DNA from: CATOSP01 sp965205385 | Lineage (GTDB): Bacteria; Chloroflexota; Dehalococcoidia; Lucifugimonadales; UBA3495 | Assembly (NCBI GenBank): GCA_965205385.1 | Contig: CBDBGS010000007.1 | Location: forward strand, 930,001 to 994,000 | Length of the DNA: 64,000 bases | Direction: 5' to 3' | Shown here: piece by piece, positions 33,045 through 42,642 of the stretch | Layout: the number at the start of each line of letters is the position of its first letter | Position numbering within the stretch: the first letter of the stretch is position 1 | Program-made: the position numbers and the translations under genes | The notes under the pieces: model-generated | Told to the model about the DNA's origin: nothing | Seen by the model: only the letters and a program-made list of their open reading frames with translations | Databases searched by the model: none

Positions 33045-34070
33045 ATGCGTCGGGCCATTGTCAATTGGTACGTTGGCACGGTCGTCTTGGTGGTCCTGGG
33101 CGTGGCCATCGGCGGACTGGTCTTCAGCTACGTCTGGCCCGGCAAGCCCAAGATCGGCGTCATCGACATCCCCTTCACCATCATCAACGACAACTCTTCC
33201 TTCGTCATCGGCTCCTTTCTCGACTACGCGCGCAGGGACCCTTCCATCAAGGGCGTGATGATCCGGTTGAACACTCCCGGCGGAGGCGCGGCGGCTTCGG
33301 AGCAGCTCTACTACCAGACCCGCAAGCTGCGGGAGAAGAAGCCGGTGGTCATAGTCATGAACGACATCGTGGCCAGCGGCGGCTACATGATGTCCATGGG
33401 CGCGACCTACACCTACGCCAAGCCAAGCTCCTTTGTCGGCAACGTGGGGGTCATCCTCTACTTCCCGGGAGCCCTCATCCCCAACCCCCCCGGCGAGCAG
33501 ATCATGCCCACCGGACCCAACAAGCTGAACGGCGGCGGCAGGCGCTACTTCGTGGGCGTCACCGACCAGTTGAAGCAAGCCTTCGCCTACATAGTGACCA
33601 GCGAACGGGGCGACAAGCTGAGGATGTCCCGGAACGAGCTGTTGCAGGGGAAGATCTACACCGGGGTGGAGAGCGCCAACACCGGACTGGTCGACGCCGT
33701 TGGCGGTGACGCCGACGCGATAGAGAAGGCTGCCCAGCTTGCGGGAATCTCCAACTACGGGTTGGTGGACGTGAACACTGAGGTGTTCCGGGCCTTCAAC
33801 CAGCGGTTCAAGCGGATCATAGAGCCGCTGCAGAGCGGGGGGGACAGTGAACAGTGGCCGGTGGTAAGCGGTCAGTGGATGGCTGCCGGCGACCAATCAC
33901 TGGACACTGGTCACCAGCCACTCGCCGCCGGCCGCCAACCTCTGGACTACGTGCGCCGCTACATGCTCCCGTCTGGGATGGGTGAGGAGCAGGAGCGGGC
34001 CCTGCCCGGCTTCCCGATGAAGGTGAACGGGCCCAAGGTCTACTACCTCTACGTGGGGCCCGAGCAGTAA
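33045..34070 (+). CDS. SppA-like S49 signal-peptide peptidase
   Basis: 341 residues with one N-terminal membrane helix (about 10-30). The S49 core is present: IKGVMIRLNTPGGGAAASEQ, then MNDIVASGGYMMSMGATYTY with the likely catalytic Ser (about residue 111), FVGNVGVI, and a candidate general-base Lys in TGPNKLNG. Members cut leftover signal peptides or membrane proteins. GAGGAG precedes the ATG by about 10 bases. A low-complexity segment (about residues 266-304, rich in SGQW/QPL) interrupts the C-terminal part and looks like an inserted short repeat. Two envelope genes follow with 1-bp gap and 4-bp overlap, forming an operon. Confidence 0.85.
   Translation: MRRAIVNWYVGTVVLVVLGVAIGGLVFSYVWPGKPKIGVIDIPFTIINDNSSFVIGSFLDYARRDPSIKGVMIRLNTPGGGAAASEQLYYQTRKLREKKPVVIVMNDIVASGGYMMSMGATYTYAKPSSFVGNVGVILYFPGALIPNPPGEQIMPTGPNKLNGGGRRYFVGVTDQLKQAFAYIVTSERGDKLRMSRNELLQGKIYTGVESANTGLVDAVGGDADAIEKAAQLAGISNYGLVDVNTEVFRAFNQRFKRIIEPLQSGGDSEQWPVVSGQWMAAGDQSLDTGHQPLAAGRQPLDYVRRYMLPSGMGEEQERALPGFPMKVNGPKVYYLYVGPEQ
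33838..33955 (+). repeat. Degenerate short repeats inside the SppA-like gene
   Basis: A run of imperfect CAGTG/GTCAGTGG/CACTGG-type units encodes SEQWPVVSGQWMAAGDQSLD and similar, in frame. The composition differs from the surrounding gene and matches the kind of non-coding short-period repeat found between genes. Confidence 0.55.
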
Positions 34071-34071
34071 T

Positions 34072-35391
34072 ATGTGGCGTCTTATCATCGTCCCGGTCCT
34101 GGCCGTCATCGTATTCGCGGCGTCATATTTCTACTTCTACACCGGCAGCGGCTACAGCGCCCCGCCCTCCCCGGAGGCCCCGGTAGCCCACCTGACCGCC
34201 CCGGTTTCCACGGTTGGGGACTTCGAGGACGCCCCACGGGCCAGTATCGGCACCCTGGTGGTGGACGGGCTCCACGGCAACAACACCTCCAGGGCGGAGC
34301 TTTCGGCCTTCCTCTCCCTGGTCGCGGACCGCGGCTATGAAGTGAAGGTGCTGGGGGAGTCGGCCCGGTTCGGCGGCTTCCTGAGTTCCGACCCCTCTGC
34401 CAGCTTCAAGCGGCTGGAGGAGGAGTTGCGCGGGGCCGACAGTCTGCTGGTGGCCGTGCCCCAGGACCGCTACAGCCCAGATGAGATAGACCTGGTGGAG
34501 GAGTTCGTCGCCCGCAAGGGCGGAAAGCTGCTCCTGATCGGAGACACCACCCGGAGAAACGAGGTCAATACCCTGGCGGGCCGCTTCGGCGTGGCCTTCC
34601 AACCCGACTACCTGTTCAACACCGTCGAGTACGACCTGAATTTCCAAAACGTCATCGTGAGGGACTTCCTGCCCAGCGAGATCACAAGGGGCGTGGGACA
34701 GATATCCCTCTACTCCACAAGCTCCATCAAGGGACCCAAGCCGGGCCTGGCGGTGGCCGACGGCAACACCCGCTCCTCCATGTCCGAGTCGCCGGGACCC
34801 TTCTACCCCCTGGTTCAGGCCGGGGATGACCGGGTGCTGGCCCTGGGCGACCTGACCTTCATGGTCCCGCCGAGGAACTCGGTGCTGGACAACAACCGGC
34901 TTCTGGCCAACATCGCCGATTTCCTTACCCGGTCGGAGAGGGAGTTCGCGCTGTCGGACTTCCCCCACTTCTTCAGGGGCGGGGTGGACATCCTTCTGGG
35001 CCGTCCCGAGCTTCTGGACCTGGCGTCCAGCCTGGGGGAGGACATCTCCAGCGCCACGGCGGCCTCGGCCACGGTGGCCACGGCGGAGGACAGCTCCAGG
35101 GACAGTGTGTTCCTTGGCCTCTACGATGACGCGGCGGAGGTGGCCCAGTACCTGCAGTTGGCTGGGGTCCAGGTAGGTGGGATAGACGGCAGCCTGCGCA
35201 CCCCGTTCACCGCCGGCATGGACACCCCGGACACCGGGGTCATTCTGCTGCGCGAAACCGATGGGCGCCGCGTCTTGGTGGCGCTGGCCGACTCCCGGAA
35301 GTCTCTTGACGAGTTGGTGTCCCAACTCCGGTCTGGAGGATTCCGCGACGGCCTGGTGGGCGATTTTGTAGGAGTGTACCGTTTCAAATGA
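34072..35391 (+). CDS. Membrane-anchored protein, DUF4350/GldG-like
   Basis: 439 residues starting 1 bp after the SppA-like stop. An N-terminal membrane helix (WRLIIVPVLAVIVFAASYFY) is followed by an extracytoplasmic alpha/beta domain: TLVVDGLHGNNTSRAELSAF, EELRGADSLLVAVPQDRYSP, FVARKGGKLLLIGDTTRRNE, VLALGDLTFMVPPRNSVLDN. This resembles the DUF4350/ABC-auxiliary glutamine-amidotransferase-like fold, without catalytic residues that I can identify. A second part has a VFLGLYDDAAEVAQYLQLAG repeat-like region. It probably works with the peptidase and the lipoprotein that overlaps its stop codon. Confidence 0.6.
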   Translation: MWRLIIVPVLAVIVFAASYFYFYTGSGYSAPPSPEAPVAHLTAPVSTVGDFEDAPRASIGTLVVDGLHGNNTSRAELSAFLSLVADRGYEVKVLGESARFGGFLSSDPSASFKRLEEELRGADSLLVAVPQDRYSPDEIDLVEEFVARKGGKLLLIGDTTRRNEVNTLAGRFGVAFQPDYLFNTVEYDLNFQNVIVRDFLPSEITRGVGQISLYSTSSIKGPKPGLAVADGNTRSSMSESPGPFYPLVQAGDDRVLALGDLTFMVPPRNSVLDNNRLLANIADFLTRSEREFALSDFPHFFRGGVDILLGRPELLDLASSLGEDISSATAASATVATAEDSSRDSVFLGLYDDAAEVAQYLQLAGVQVGGIDGSLRTPFTAGMDTPDTGVILLRETDGRRVLVALADSRKSLDELVSQLRSGGFRDGLVGDFVGVYRFK

Positions 35392-37109
35392 TGACCACTA
35401 AACGGCTCACCGGCTTGTTGGCCCTGGGCTTTATCCTGCTCCTGGCCCTGGCCCTGGCCCTGGCCCTGGCCTGCACGGCCCAGCAGAGGGCGGAGCCCTT
35501 CACGCCGCCGGAGCCCACCGCCGCGCCGGACATAGCGGCCACCGTCACCGCCCGGGACCGGGCCCTGCCCCAGGGAGGCCCGGAGCCCACGCCTGTGCCC
35601 GCGAGCGTTAGCCAGGCGGCTAGCGAGTTCGCCGCGTCCTACGCATCCCTGTCACAAGATTGGGAGGGGGTACACCGGGACCTGGACACCTGGCGGCAGG
35701 GTCTTACCTCCTGCGACGCAAGCTCGGTGCGGGTGGCCTTGCGGGGTTTCTCCGGCGATTTCAGCGCCGTTTCCCGCGTCGCCGCCGGCCTCTCCCGGCA
35801 CCCGTCGGTCAGAGGCATGTCAGACCAGCTAATCGAGGCCGCCCGGCAGGAAGAAGCCGCCCTTCGCCGCCTGCGGGACACCTGGCGGCCGGGACAGCCC
35901 GGCCCCGCTTCGGAACCCGAGGCAGCGTCCTCTTCGTTTGGCGGCAACGGCAGTAGCGGGGAATCGGACAAGGATAACGGCGCCAACGGTACGGCCGCGG
36001 CCGCTCTTCAACCCGGCTTCGAGGGTGTGGCCCAGGCCCGCGCCAACGCCCTGGCCCTCAGGAAAAGCGTGGCGGACCAGCTAAGCGACCTACAGGTCAT
36101 GACCGGCGCGGACGCCGAGGCCCAGGTAGCGGCCTTCGCCACCGCTTTCGGCGCCCTCGGCGAACAGTGGGACCAGTTCCAAGCCGACTACGATTCCTTC
36201 CGCGCCGCCCAGCCGGGCCAGACCCCCGAGGGGAGTCTGGAAGGCTTGAACCGGCTGTTGGACCAACACCGCGAGCTAGTCTTGCTCCATAGGTCCCTGC
36301 CCTCCGGGGCCAATACCCGCTACGCGTCCGACGTGCTGGCCGAAGCGGTGCAGGATGAGGACTCGGCCCTGCGCCGGTTGCGCGGTTCCTTCCAGCAGGG
36401 AGGGGACAGTGAGGGCGGCGCCGGCGGAGACTCCGGGCTTGGGTTGTTCTCGGGCCTGTTCGGACTGCCTGTTCCAGGAGACGCGGCGGAACAAACGCCG
36501 GAGAACGGAGAGGGTGGCATGGAAGAGTCTCCCACGCCCACCCCCGCGCCCGAAGGCAACGGCCCCCCGGAGGTAGAGGTGAGCATCCAGGCTGGAGACC
36601 CCGGATTGTTCGACGCCTTTGACGAGCAGTTGGGGTTGACCAACCAGGCCCGCCGCGAAGCGGGCCTCGCCCTGGCCGGAGCGGTGTCCGCCGCTTCCGC
36701 CGACAGCCGGGCGGCGGTGACCAGCTTCACCATCGGCCATGACGGCCTGGTGCGTAGTTGGGACGGCTTCCACGGTGACTACGATAGTTGGATGGCCACC
36801 GAGGGAGGCTGCGACCGGGCCGAGGTGACGGCGGCCATCGGCGGGTTCGCTCTGCGGATGGGGGAGATCGCCGCGTCGGCCAGGCAATTGCCCAAGGCCG
36901 CGCCGCTGCGCCCCCTGGGGGAACTCACGGTCGAAGCCGCACAGCGCGAGGAAGAAGCCCTGAGAGAGTTGCGCGGCGGTTGGAGCCCCTTCGACGCCTC
37001 GGTCTACCAGGGGTTGGACCGTGAGATCACCGCCTCGGGCAAGATGAGGCGCCAGGTCTCCCTGGGAATCCTGGAGCTTCTCGACCGCTACGGCATCTCC
37101 GGGTCTTAG
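35388..37109 (+). CDS. Lipoprotein with three homologous helical domains
   Basis: 573 residues; ATG overlaps the previous stop (ATGA), indicating translational coupling. The signal peptide has an unusual LALALALALAC core ending in the lipobox Cys. Three repeats of about 90 residues follow, each with a W-x(6-7)-DYDS/DLDT motif and ending EEALRRLR/EEALRELR (domains near residues 75-165, 240-330 and 440-560), separated by Gly/Pro/Thr-rich linkers. I do not recognise the domain; it is probably helical and possibly sensory or structural. The operon context (SppA-like, membrane protein) suggests an envelope quality-control module. Confidence 0.6.
   Translation: MMTTKRLTGLLALGFILLLALALALALACTAQQRAEPFTPPEPTAAPDIAATVTARDRALPQGGPEPTPVPASVSQAASEFAASYASLSQDWEGVHRDLDTWRQGLTSCDASSVRVALRGFSGDFSAVSRVAAGLSRHPSVRGMSDQLIEAARQEEAALRRLRDTWRPGQPGPASEPEAASSSFGGNGSSGESDKDNGANGTAAAALQPGFEGVAQARANALALRKSVADQLSDLQVMTGADAEAQVAAFATAFGALGEQWDQFQADYDSFRAAQPGQTPEGSLEGLNRLLDQHRELVLLHRSLPSGANTRYASDVLAEAVQDEDSALRRLRGSFQQGGDSEGGAGGDSGLGLFSGLFGLPVPGDAAEQTPENGEGGMEESPTPTPAPEGNGPPEVEVSIQAGDPGLFDAFDEQLGLTNQARREAGLALAGAVSAASADSRAAVTSFTIGHDGLVRSWDGFHGDYDSWMATEGGCDRAEVTAAIGGFALRMGEIAASARQLPKAAPLRPLGELTVEAAQREEEALRELRGGWSPFDASVYQGLDREITASGKMRRQVSLGILELLDRYGISGS
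35442..35471 (+). repeat. Five perfect CTGGCC hexanucleotide repeats in the signal peptide
   Basis: Five tandem CTGGCC units encode LALALALALA of the lipoprotein signal core. Gain or loss of units would keep the frame and change hydrophobic length. Confidence 0.9.
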
Positions 37110-37214
37110 ACCGCTGGGCGTAATTGGTCCGCCTCTCTGGCCGGGACTTGCTAGCACTTGGGTTGTAAGTCCAGGCACTTGTCACGCCGTAAGGCTGTGC
37201 GTATCATTCTCACA

Positions 37215-37243
37215 TTGAGCGTGGTCCGTTAGTCCAGTGTACT
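37215..37243 (+). promoter_or_regulatory. Weak candidate promoter of the Dpp/Opp operon
   Basis: TTGAGC, 17-bp spacer, TGTACT, about 100 bp before the binding-protein ATG. Both boxes are imperfect (4-5 of 6), so low confidence. Confidence 0.3.
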
Positions 37244-37343
37244 ATCTCCTGATAGAGAACCCGGTCAATACTCCAAATCCCCGCACCGGGTGATTTCACA
37301 CAGGCGTATGGACCCGAACCAGCCATTCCGCAGGGAGGATGTG

Positions 37344-39401
37344 ATGTCTCGTGGCGTTTCCCTTAGCAATCCGCTGATCTTTTTGGTAGGGCTACTGGCC
37401 TTGCTGACCCTCCTAGCCTGCACCAGAGAGGTAATCAAGGAAGTCGAAAAAGAGGTGCCGGTTGATAGGATAGTCGAAAAGGAAGTGCCCGTAGACCGGG
37501 TCGTTGAGAAAGAAATTCGGGTCGAAGTGCCCAAAGAGGTGGTCAAGGAGGTCGTCCGCGAAGTTGCGGTCCAACCTACTACTCCTTCCCGGCCCTCCGC
37601 CAGCGGTTCTACCGGCCCCCAAGTGTACCAGTTGGGAATCTTCGAGGACCTGACCACCACCAACTACTGGGCGTACCTTGGCCCCGACACCACGATCTGG
37701 AATTCTTATGTCCTTGGTGGAGGTAAGCCCGCCCTGTACGGTCTATCCGTTCAGCGGTTCGACTGGATACCTTCGGCGGCGGCGGACTTCCCAACAGACT
37801 TGGTCGAGGAGACCGCCGGCGACACGACTCTCTGGGTCACGGAAGTCGACCTAAAGCAGGGAATCATGTGGAGCGACGGCAATGAGGTCACCGCGGACGA
37901 CTGGGTGTTCACCGCCCACGTGGTGCGTGACCTGCAGCTAACGGGAAACTGGTCATCCATTGTAGACAACGACTTCTTCGATCATGCGGAGGCGCTGGGC
38001 CCGCATAAGCTCAAAATCTACTTCAAGAAAATGCCGGGACTCTCTAGGTGGCAATTCGGCCTGGCCTACCTGCCCATGATATCCAGCGCTTATTGGGGGC
38101 CGATCGTCGAGCAGGCGAAGCAGCAGACCGACATCGTGGAACAACAGAAAACGCTCTACGGTCATGTGCCCGAGAACGAGCCCAGCGCCGGAGGGTTCGT
38201 GTTTGGCAAGTGGGAGAAGGGCGCGTTTGCCGAGAAGGCCAAGAACCCCGGACATTACTTTTCGGACGTGACCACGACCCATTACGCCAACGGGGCCTAC
38301 GCCGAGAGCAAACCTGGGGGGTACGATTTTGCCGCCTACGGAGACGCCACTGGAGATAAGTCCCTGGAATATATGACGGGCCCCTTTGTGGACAGTTCCA
38401 TCTACAGCATCCACGGCAACCAAGAAACGGCGGTGCTGGCCCTGAAGAAGGGGGACATCGACTTTATGCTTAACCCGTTGGGCCTCCAACGCGGCTTGCA
38501 AGAGCAACTGGTAGGTGAACCGGGACTGACCAATCTGGAAAATCCCAGCAACGGGTTCCGCTACCTGGGGTTTAACTTCCGAAAGGCGCCCATGGACAAC
38601 AAGGCCTTTCGGCACGCGGTGGCCACGCTGATAGACAAGGAATTTCTTAGCAGCACCGTTCTCCAGGGAGTGGCGTTGCCCATGTACACCACGGTCCCCG
38701 AAGGCAACGGCTTCTGGTACAACCCGGAGGTGCCGCTCATTGGCAAGGGACTCAGCCGGTCCGAGCGCAACGCCGAGGTGGTCCGCATTCTCAAGGAGGC
38801 GGGGTTTACCTGGGAACAAGAACCCGTGGTTAGCGCCAACGGAACGGTCGAGGAGGAAGGGAAGGGACTTCGGCTCCCCAATGGAGACCCGATGCCGGAA
38901 TTGGAAATCCTTTCCCCTTCGCCGGGATACGACCCATTGCGGTCGACTTTCGCCATCTGGATCGAGCGTTGGCTGAATGACATTGGCGTGCCCGCCAAGG
39001 CCAGGCTCACCGATTTCAACGTAATCGTCGAAAAGATCAAAGACCCAGAAGGGTTTGACATCTGGATTTTGGGTTGGCGGCTGTCCACCTTCCCCGACTA
39101 CCTGGAAGCGTTCTTCCACTCCAGGCATGCTGAGGGGGACGGCCTCAATCGAGGAGGATACTCCAACCCCGAGTTCGACAAGCTGGCGGACGCTCTCCTG
39201 GTCGAAACGGACCTGAACGCAGCCAGGGACCAGGTTTTCAAAATGCAAGAGTTCCTGGCCGACGACCTACCCTACGTGGTGCTGTTCACCACGCCAATCC
39301 TGGAGACCTACCGCAGCGACCGCCTCGAGTTTCCATACACGTCCACGCTGAGCGGTCTACAGGGAGCGAGCGGACTGCCCGGAACCGTGTCCATCAAGTA
39401 G
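37344..39401 (+). CDS. ABC transporter family-5 solute-binding lipoprotein
   Basis: 685 residues from ATG 37344, placed 5 bases after GGGAGG; an earlier in-frame ATG at 37290 would put a non-signal tail before the lipoprotein signal. Signal: SNPLIFLVGLLALLTLLAC. A linker of KEV/VDR repeats follows, then the family-5 domain: WVTEVDLKQGIMWSDGNEVT, ADDWVFTAHVV, YLGFNFRKAPMDNKAFRHAV, WILGWRLSTFPDYLEAFFHS and ADDLPYVVLFTTPILETYR. It captures a peptide or similar solute outside the membrane and delivers it to the two permeases directly downstream. First gene of a complete five-gene importer operon. Confidence 0.93.
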   Translation: MSRGVSLSNPLIFLVGLLALLTLLACTREVIKEVEKEVPVDRIVEKEVPVDRVVEKEIRVEVPKEVVKEVVREVAVQPTTPSRPSASGSTGPQVYQLGIFEDLTTTNYWAYLGPDTTIWNSYVLGGGKPALYGLSVQRFDWIPSAAADFPTDLVEETAGDTTLWVTEVDLKQGIMWSDGNEVTADDWVFTAHVVRDLQLTGNWSSIVDNDFFDHAEALGPHKLKIYFKKMPGLSRWQFGLAYLPMISSAYWGPIVEQAKQQTDIVEQQKTLYGHVPENEPSAGGFVFGKWEKGAFAEKAKNPGHYFSDVTTTHYANGAYAESKPGGYDFAAYGDATGDKSLEYMTGPFVDSSIYSIHGNQETAVLALKKGDIDFMLNPLGLQRGLQEQLVGEPGLTNLENPSNGFRYLGFNFRKAPMDNKAFRHAVATLIDKEFLSSTVLQGVALPMYTTVPEGNGFWYNPEVPLIGKGLSRSERNAEVVRILKEAGFTWEQEPVVSANGTVEEEGKGLRLPNGDPMPELEILSPSPGYDPLRSTFAIWIERWLNDIGVPAKARLTDFNVIVEKIKDPEGFDIWILGWRLSTFPDYLEAFFHSRHAEGDGLNRGGYSNPEFDKLADALLVETDLNAARDQVFKMQEFLADDLPYVVLFTTPILETYRSDRLEFPYTSTLSGLQGASGLPGTVSIK

Positions 39402-39463
39402 CTCTTGACCCAATGATGCGAGTCGGGAAGCCGAACGAGTCCGGGACCGGGAGATAGGCGCAG

Positions 39464-40645
39464 ATGCTGGCCTACATCTCCCGGCGTCTGGGACAAAACC
39501 TGGTTACCCTATTCCTTATCGTCACACTGGCCTTTTTCTTGGTGCAGGCCCAGCCCGGCGACTATACGTCCGTCTACGCCCAGAACCCCAAACTGCCCCC
39601 TGAAGTTCGGGCCCAGATTCAGGCCAATTTCGGCTTGGACAAACCCCTGGGAGAACAGTACCTGGTCCACTTGCGCAACTCTTTCACCGGCAACTTCGGG
39701 GTCTCCTTCGGCCACTACCCGCGGTCCGTGATGGAGGTCATCATCGAGCGGTTGCCCCGGACCGCGGTCCTCTTCCTCACGGCTACGGTCATATCGTTCT
39801 ACATCGGGTTCGTTCAGGGAAAGACCCTGGCGTGGCGGCGGGGAGGGTTCCTGGAATACAGTATGACCATATCCGGAGCGACTCTTTCCACCGTATTCAC
39901 TCCGTGGTATGCCCTGATGATGATCTGGCTGTTCGCGTTCCAGATAGGTTGGTTCCCCCTGGGCAAGTTCCTTGATCCCTTGCTGTGGCGGGAAGCCCCG
40001 GTAAGCGCGGACTTCATCTTCAACCGGATGTTGATCACTGGAGGCGCTTTCGGAGGGTTCGTGCTGCTGGTCATATTGGCCTGGCAGCAGGCTGGCGCGC
40101 GAGGTCTGCGGGGCATATCGATACCTGGCCTTCCAATCCCCGCTTGGTGGCTCCCAGTCTTGCTGGTGGGAGGCGTGGTCATTCCGGTGGCGTGGGCCAT
40201 GTCGGGCGTCGGGTACCTGGCCTGGGATATCGTGAAGCACATGGTGTTGCCCATCGTCACCCTTACATCGATCTCCTTCGCGGGGACCATGCTCCTAACC
40301 CGCAACAGTATGCTGGAGACGCTGCGCGAGGACTTCGTCATGGCGGCCAGGGCCAAGGGCTTGCCGGAGAAGGTCGTGCGGGACAAGCACGCTGCCCGGA
40401 ACGCCCTATTGCCAGTCGTGACGAGCCTGGTCTACAGCCTGGCATTCGCCATCGACGGAAGCGTCATCATAGAGAGCATCTTTTCCTGGCCTGGTCTGGG
40501 CCTCACGCTATTACAGGCCGTCCGGGCGCAGGACCTGCCGCTGGTTATGGCGGCCTTTGTGTTCATTGGAATATTCGCCCTCACCGCCCACCTGGTGGCG
40601 GACATCCTCTATGCCTACCTGGACCCGAGGATTAGGTACAGTTGA
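39464..40645 (+). CDS. ABC transporter permease, DppB type
   Basis: 393 residues, longer than usual because of an extra membrane-spanning stretch (FGGFVLLVILAWQQAGARGL and LPIPAWWLPVLLVGGVVIPV) inserted before the coupling region. N-terminus MLAYISRRLGQNLVTLFLIV. The EAA loop is TLREDFVMAARAKGLPEKVV, and the end YAYLDPRIRYS is typical. It forms the channel with the next gene, whose TTG start overlaps its stop codon. Confidence 0.93.
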   Translation: MLAYISRRLGQNLVTLFLIVTLAFFLVQAQPGDYTSVYAQNPKLPPEVRAQIQANFGLDKPLGEQYLVHLRNSFTGNFGVSFGHYPRSVMEVIIERLPRTAVLFLTATVISFYIGFVQGKTLAWRRGGFLEYSMTISGATLSTVFTPWYALMMIWLFAFQIGWFPLGKFLDPLLWREAPVSADFIFNRMLITGGAFGGFVLLVILAWQQAGARGLRGISIPGLPIPAWWLPVLLVGGVVIPVAWAMSGVGYLAWDIVKHMVLPIVTLTSISFAGTMLLTRNSMLETLREDFVMAARAKGLPEKVVRDKHAARNALLPVVTSLVYSLAFAIDGSVIIESIFSWPGLGLTLLQAVRAQDLPLVMAAFVFIGIFALTAHLVADILYAYLDPRIRYS

Positions 40646-41619
40646 TCCAGCAACCAGACCTGCAGTCCTCTCAGCAGTCCTTTGGCGAGGAAAACAGTCC
40701 TTCGGGAATCCGAAGGGCGAAGATGCGTCTGGCGCTTCGCGGCTTTCGCGAGAGTTGGACCATCTTCGTGGAGAGCCGGATAGGGGTCATCGGACTGGCG
40801 GTAATCGTCATTTTCGCCCTTATGGCGGTGTCTCACCCGATTCTCATGGCCACGATCTGGGACGACACCACATACGATCCTGTTACGGGTTATGCCTTCG
40901 ACCAAATCGAGCAGCCCGCCCCGCCGTCATGGGCGCACCCGTTGGGCACCGACCCGCTGGGCCGGGACGTCCTGAGCCAGCTTCTGTCAAGTACGTCGTC
41001 TGAGTTCATCCTGGGCATTGTCGCGGCGCTGGTGACGGTGACCATCGCGACCACGGTGGGAGCGGTCGCGGCCTACTACGGCGGAATCGTGGACACCCTG
41101 TTCATGCGGCTGGCCGACCTGGTGGTGTCGCTGCCCGGACTATCGCTGCTGATCGTGCTGAGCGCGTTGTTTGACCTGAATTTGTTCATGTTGGCGCTGC
41201 TAATAGGAATTCTGGGAGGGTTCGGCGGGTCGTCAATTATCTTCAAGTCCCAGGCGCTCTCCGTGAGCGTAAAGCCCTACATAGAGGCGGCTCGAGTGGC
41301 GGGAGGAAGCCGTTTTCACATAATATTCGTCCACATCATCCCCAACCTTCTGCCTCTGTCCTTCCTGTATATGATGTTCACGGTTACAGGAGCGATATTT
41401 TCCGAGGCGGTACTCTCTTACTTTGGGTTGCTCAATATCCGCATGAGCTGGGGAATCATGATCCACACCTCCAGCACGGCCGGGTACCTGCTGGGCGGGG
41501 CCAAGTATTGGTGGTTGATCGTGCCTGCCGGAGCGTCGATCACGTTGCTGTGCAGCACCTTCTACCTGGTGGGCCGGGCGTTGGATGAGGTTGCCAACCC
41601 CAGGTTGCGGCGGCGATAG
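40642..41619 (+). CDS. ABC transporter permease, DppC type
   Basis: 325 residues from TTG 40642, overlapping the previous stop as TTGA. A later ATG at 40723 is possible but would remove the cytoplasmic lead. Landmarks are LGTDPLGRDVLSQLLSSTSS, several membrane helices, the coupling motif VSVKPYIEAARVAGGSRFHI, and GRALDEVANPRLRRR at the end. Partner permease of the DppB-type protein. Confidence 0.92.
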   Translation: MIQQPDLQSSQQSFGEENSPSGIRRAKMRLALRGFRESWTIFVESRIGVIGLAVIVIFALMAVSHPILMATIWDDTTYDPVTGYAFDQIEQPAPPSWAHPLGTDPLGRDVLSQLLSSTSSEFILGIVAALVTVTIATTVGAVAAYYGGIVDTLFMRLADLVVSLPGLSLLIVLSALFDLNLFMLALLIGILGGFGGSSIIFKSQALSVSVKPYIEAARVAGGSRFHIIFVHIIPNLLPLSFLYMMFTVTGAIFSEAVLSYFGLLNIRMSWGIMIHTSSTAGYLLGGAKYWWLIVPAGASITLLCSTFYLVGRALDEVANPRLRRR

Positions 41620-41631
41620 GACGATCGAGAA

Positions 41632-42642
41632 ATGGCAGGACCGGTCCTACAAGTATCTGGGCTGACGATGCGGTACGAGACCCGCCAAGGCGAGGTGAAA
41701 GCGGTCGACGACGTTAGCTTCGACCTGCTGCCCGGACAGGTGATGGGTTTGGTTGGCGAGTCGGGTTCCGGGAAGACGTCCATAGCCATCTCCCTGATGA
41801 GGCTCCTACCGGACAACGCCCGGATCGTCAGCGGGGAAGTGCTGCTGGACGGCCATGACCTGCTTGCCATGGGAGCGGAGCGGATACGGGAATTCCGCTG
41901 GCGCAGGATTTCAATGATATTCCAGGCCGCGATGAACTCCCTGGACCCGGTGTACCGAGTGGGCGACCAAATCTTGGAGGCCCTTGAAGCGCACGAGCCG
42001 GACCTGCAGTTGCAGGCCGCCCGGCAACGGGTCACGGAGTTGTTTGAACTCGTAGGGCTGGACCCGCAGTTGACCCAACGCTATCCCCACGAGTACAGCG
42101 GGGGCATGAGGCAACGGGCGGTTATCGCCATGGCCCTGGCGTGCCAACCGGACGTGGTGATCGCCGACGAGCCCACCACGGCCCTGGACGTAATTGTCCA
42201 GGACCGCATCCTGCGGCGTCTCAAGGAAATTCAACGAGACCTTCAGATGAGCATGGTCTACATCACGCACGACATCGCGGTGGTTGCGGAAGTAACCGAC
42301 CGCATCGGGGTTATGTACGCGGGCAAGTTGGTCGAACTGGGACAAACTGAGGATGTCTTCAACAGCCCCATACATCCCTATACTTCGGCTTTGCTGTCAG
42401 TATTTCCCAGTATCAGGGGTCCGAAACGGGAACTGGTCACTCTACCGGGCGAGCCGCCAAACTTGATCGATCCTCCCGATGGTTGCCGGTTCCACCCTCG
42501 CTGTCCTTACGCCACGGATTCATGCCGGACTGAAGAGCCTCCGATAGTGGAACGCGGCACTCACTGGGCGGCTTGTTGGAACCCTCTCCCGGTCTCCCAC
42601 GGTCCCGCGAACTCCGCGAGCATCGAGGAGGGCCAGGGATGA
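41632..42642 (+). CDS. ABC transporter ATPase, DppD/OppD type
   Basis: 336 residues. Walker A is VGESGSGKTSIAIS, the signature EYSGGMRQRAVIAMAL, Walker B DVVIADEPTTALDV, and the H-loop MVYITHDIAVVAEV. The C-terminus has the oligopeptide-type Cys-rich extension (GCRFHPRCPYATDSCRTEEP) that binds an Fe-S cluster in studied homologues. It powers uptake with the next ATPase, whose start overlaps its stop by ATGA. Confidence 0.95.
   Translation: MAGPVLQVSGLTMRYETRQGEVKAVDDVSFDLLPGQVMGLVGESGSGKTSIAISLMRLLPDNARIVSGEVLLDGHDLLAMGAERIREFRWRRISMIFQAAMNSLDPVYRVGDQILEALEAHEPDLQLQAARQRVTELFELVGLDPQLTQRYPHEYSGGMRQRAVIAMALACQPDVVIADEPTTALDVIVQDRILRRLKEIQRDLQMSMVYITHDIAVVAEVTDRIGVMYAGKLVELGQTEDVFNSPIHPYTSALLSVFPSIRGPKRELVTLPGEPPNLIDPPDGCRFHPRCPYATDSCRTEEPPIVERGTHWAACWNPLPVSHGPANSASIEEGQG

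Noticed and set aside
34123..35325. 400-codon open frame on the minus strand
   Set aside because: Shadow of the plus-strand membrane protein; composition is biased, with no recognisable motif or ribosome site.
37953..39248. 431-codon open frame on the minus strand
   Set aside because: Shadow of the binding-protein gene, whose plus-strand reading has clear family motifs.
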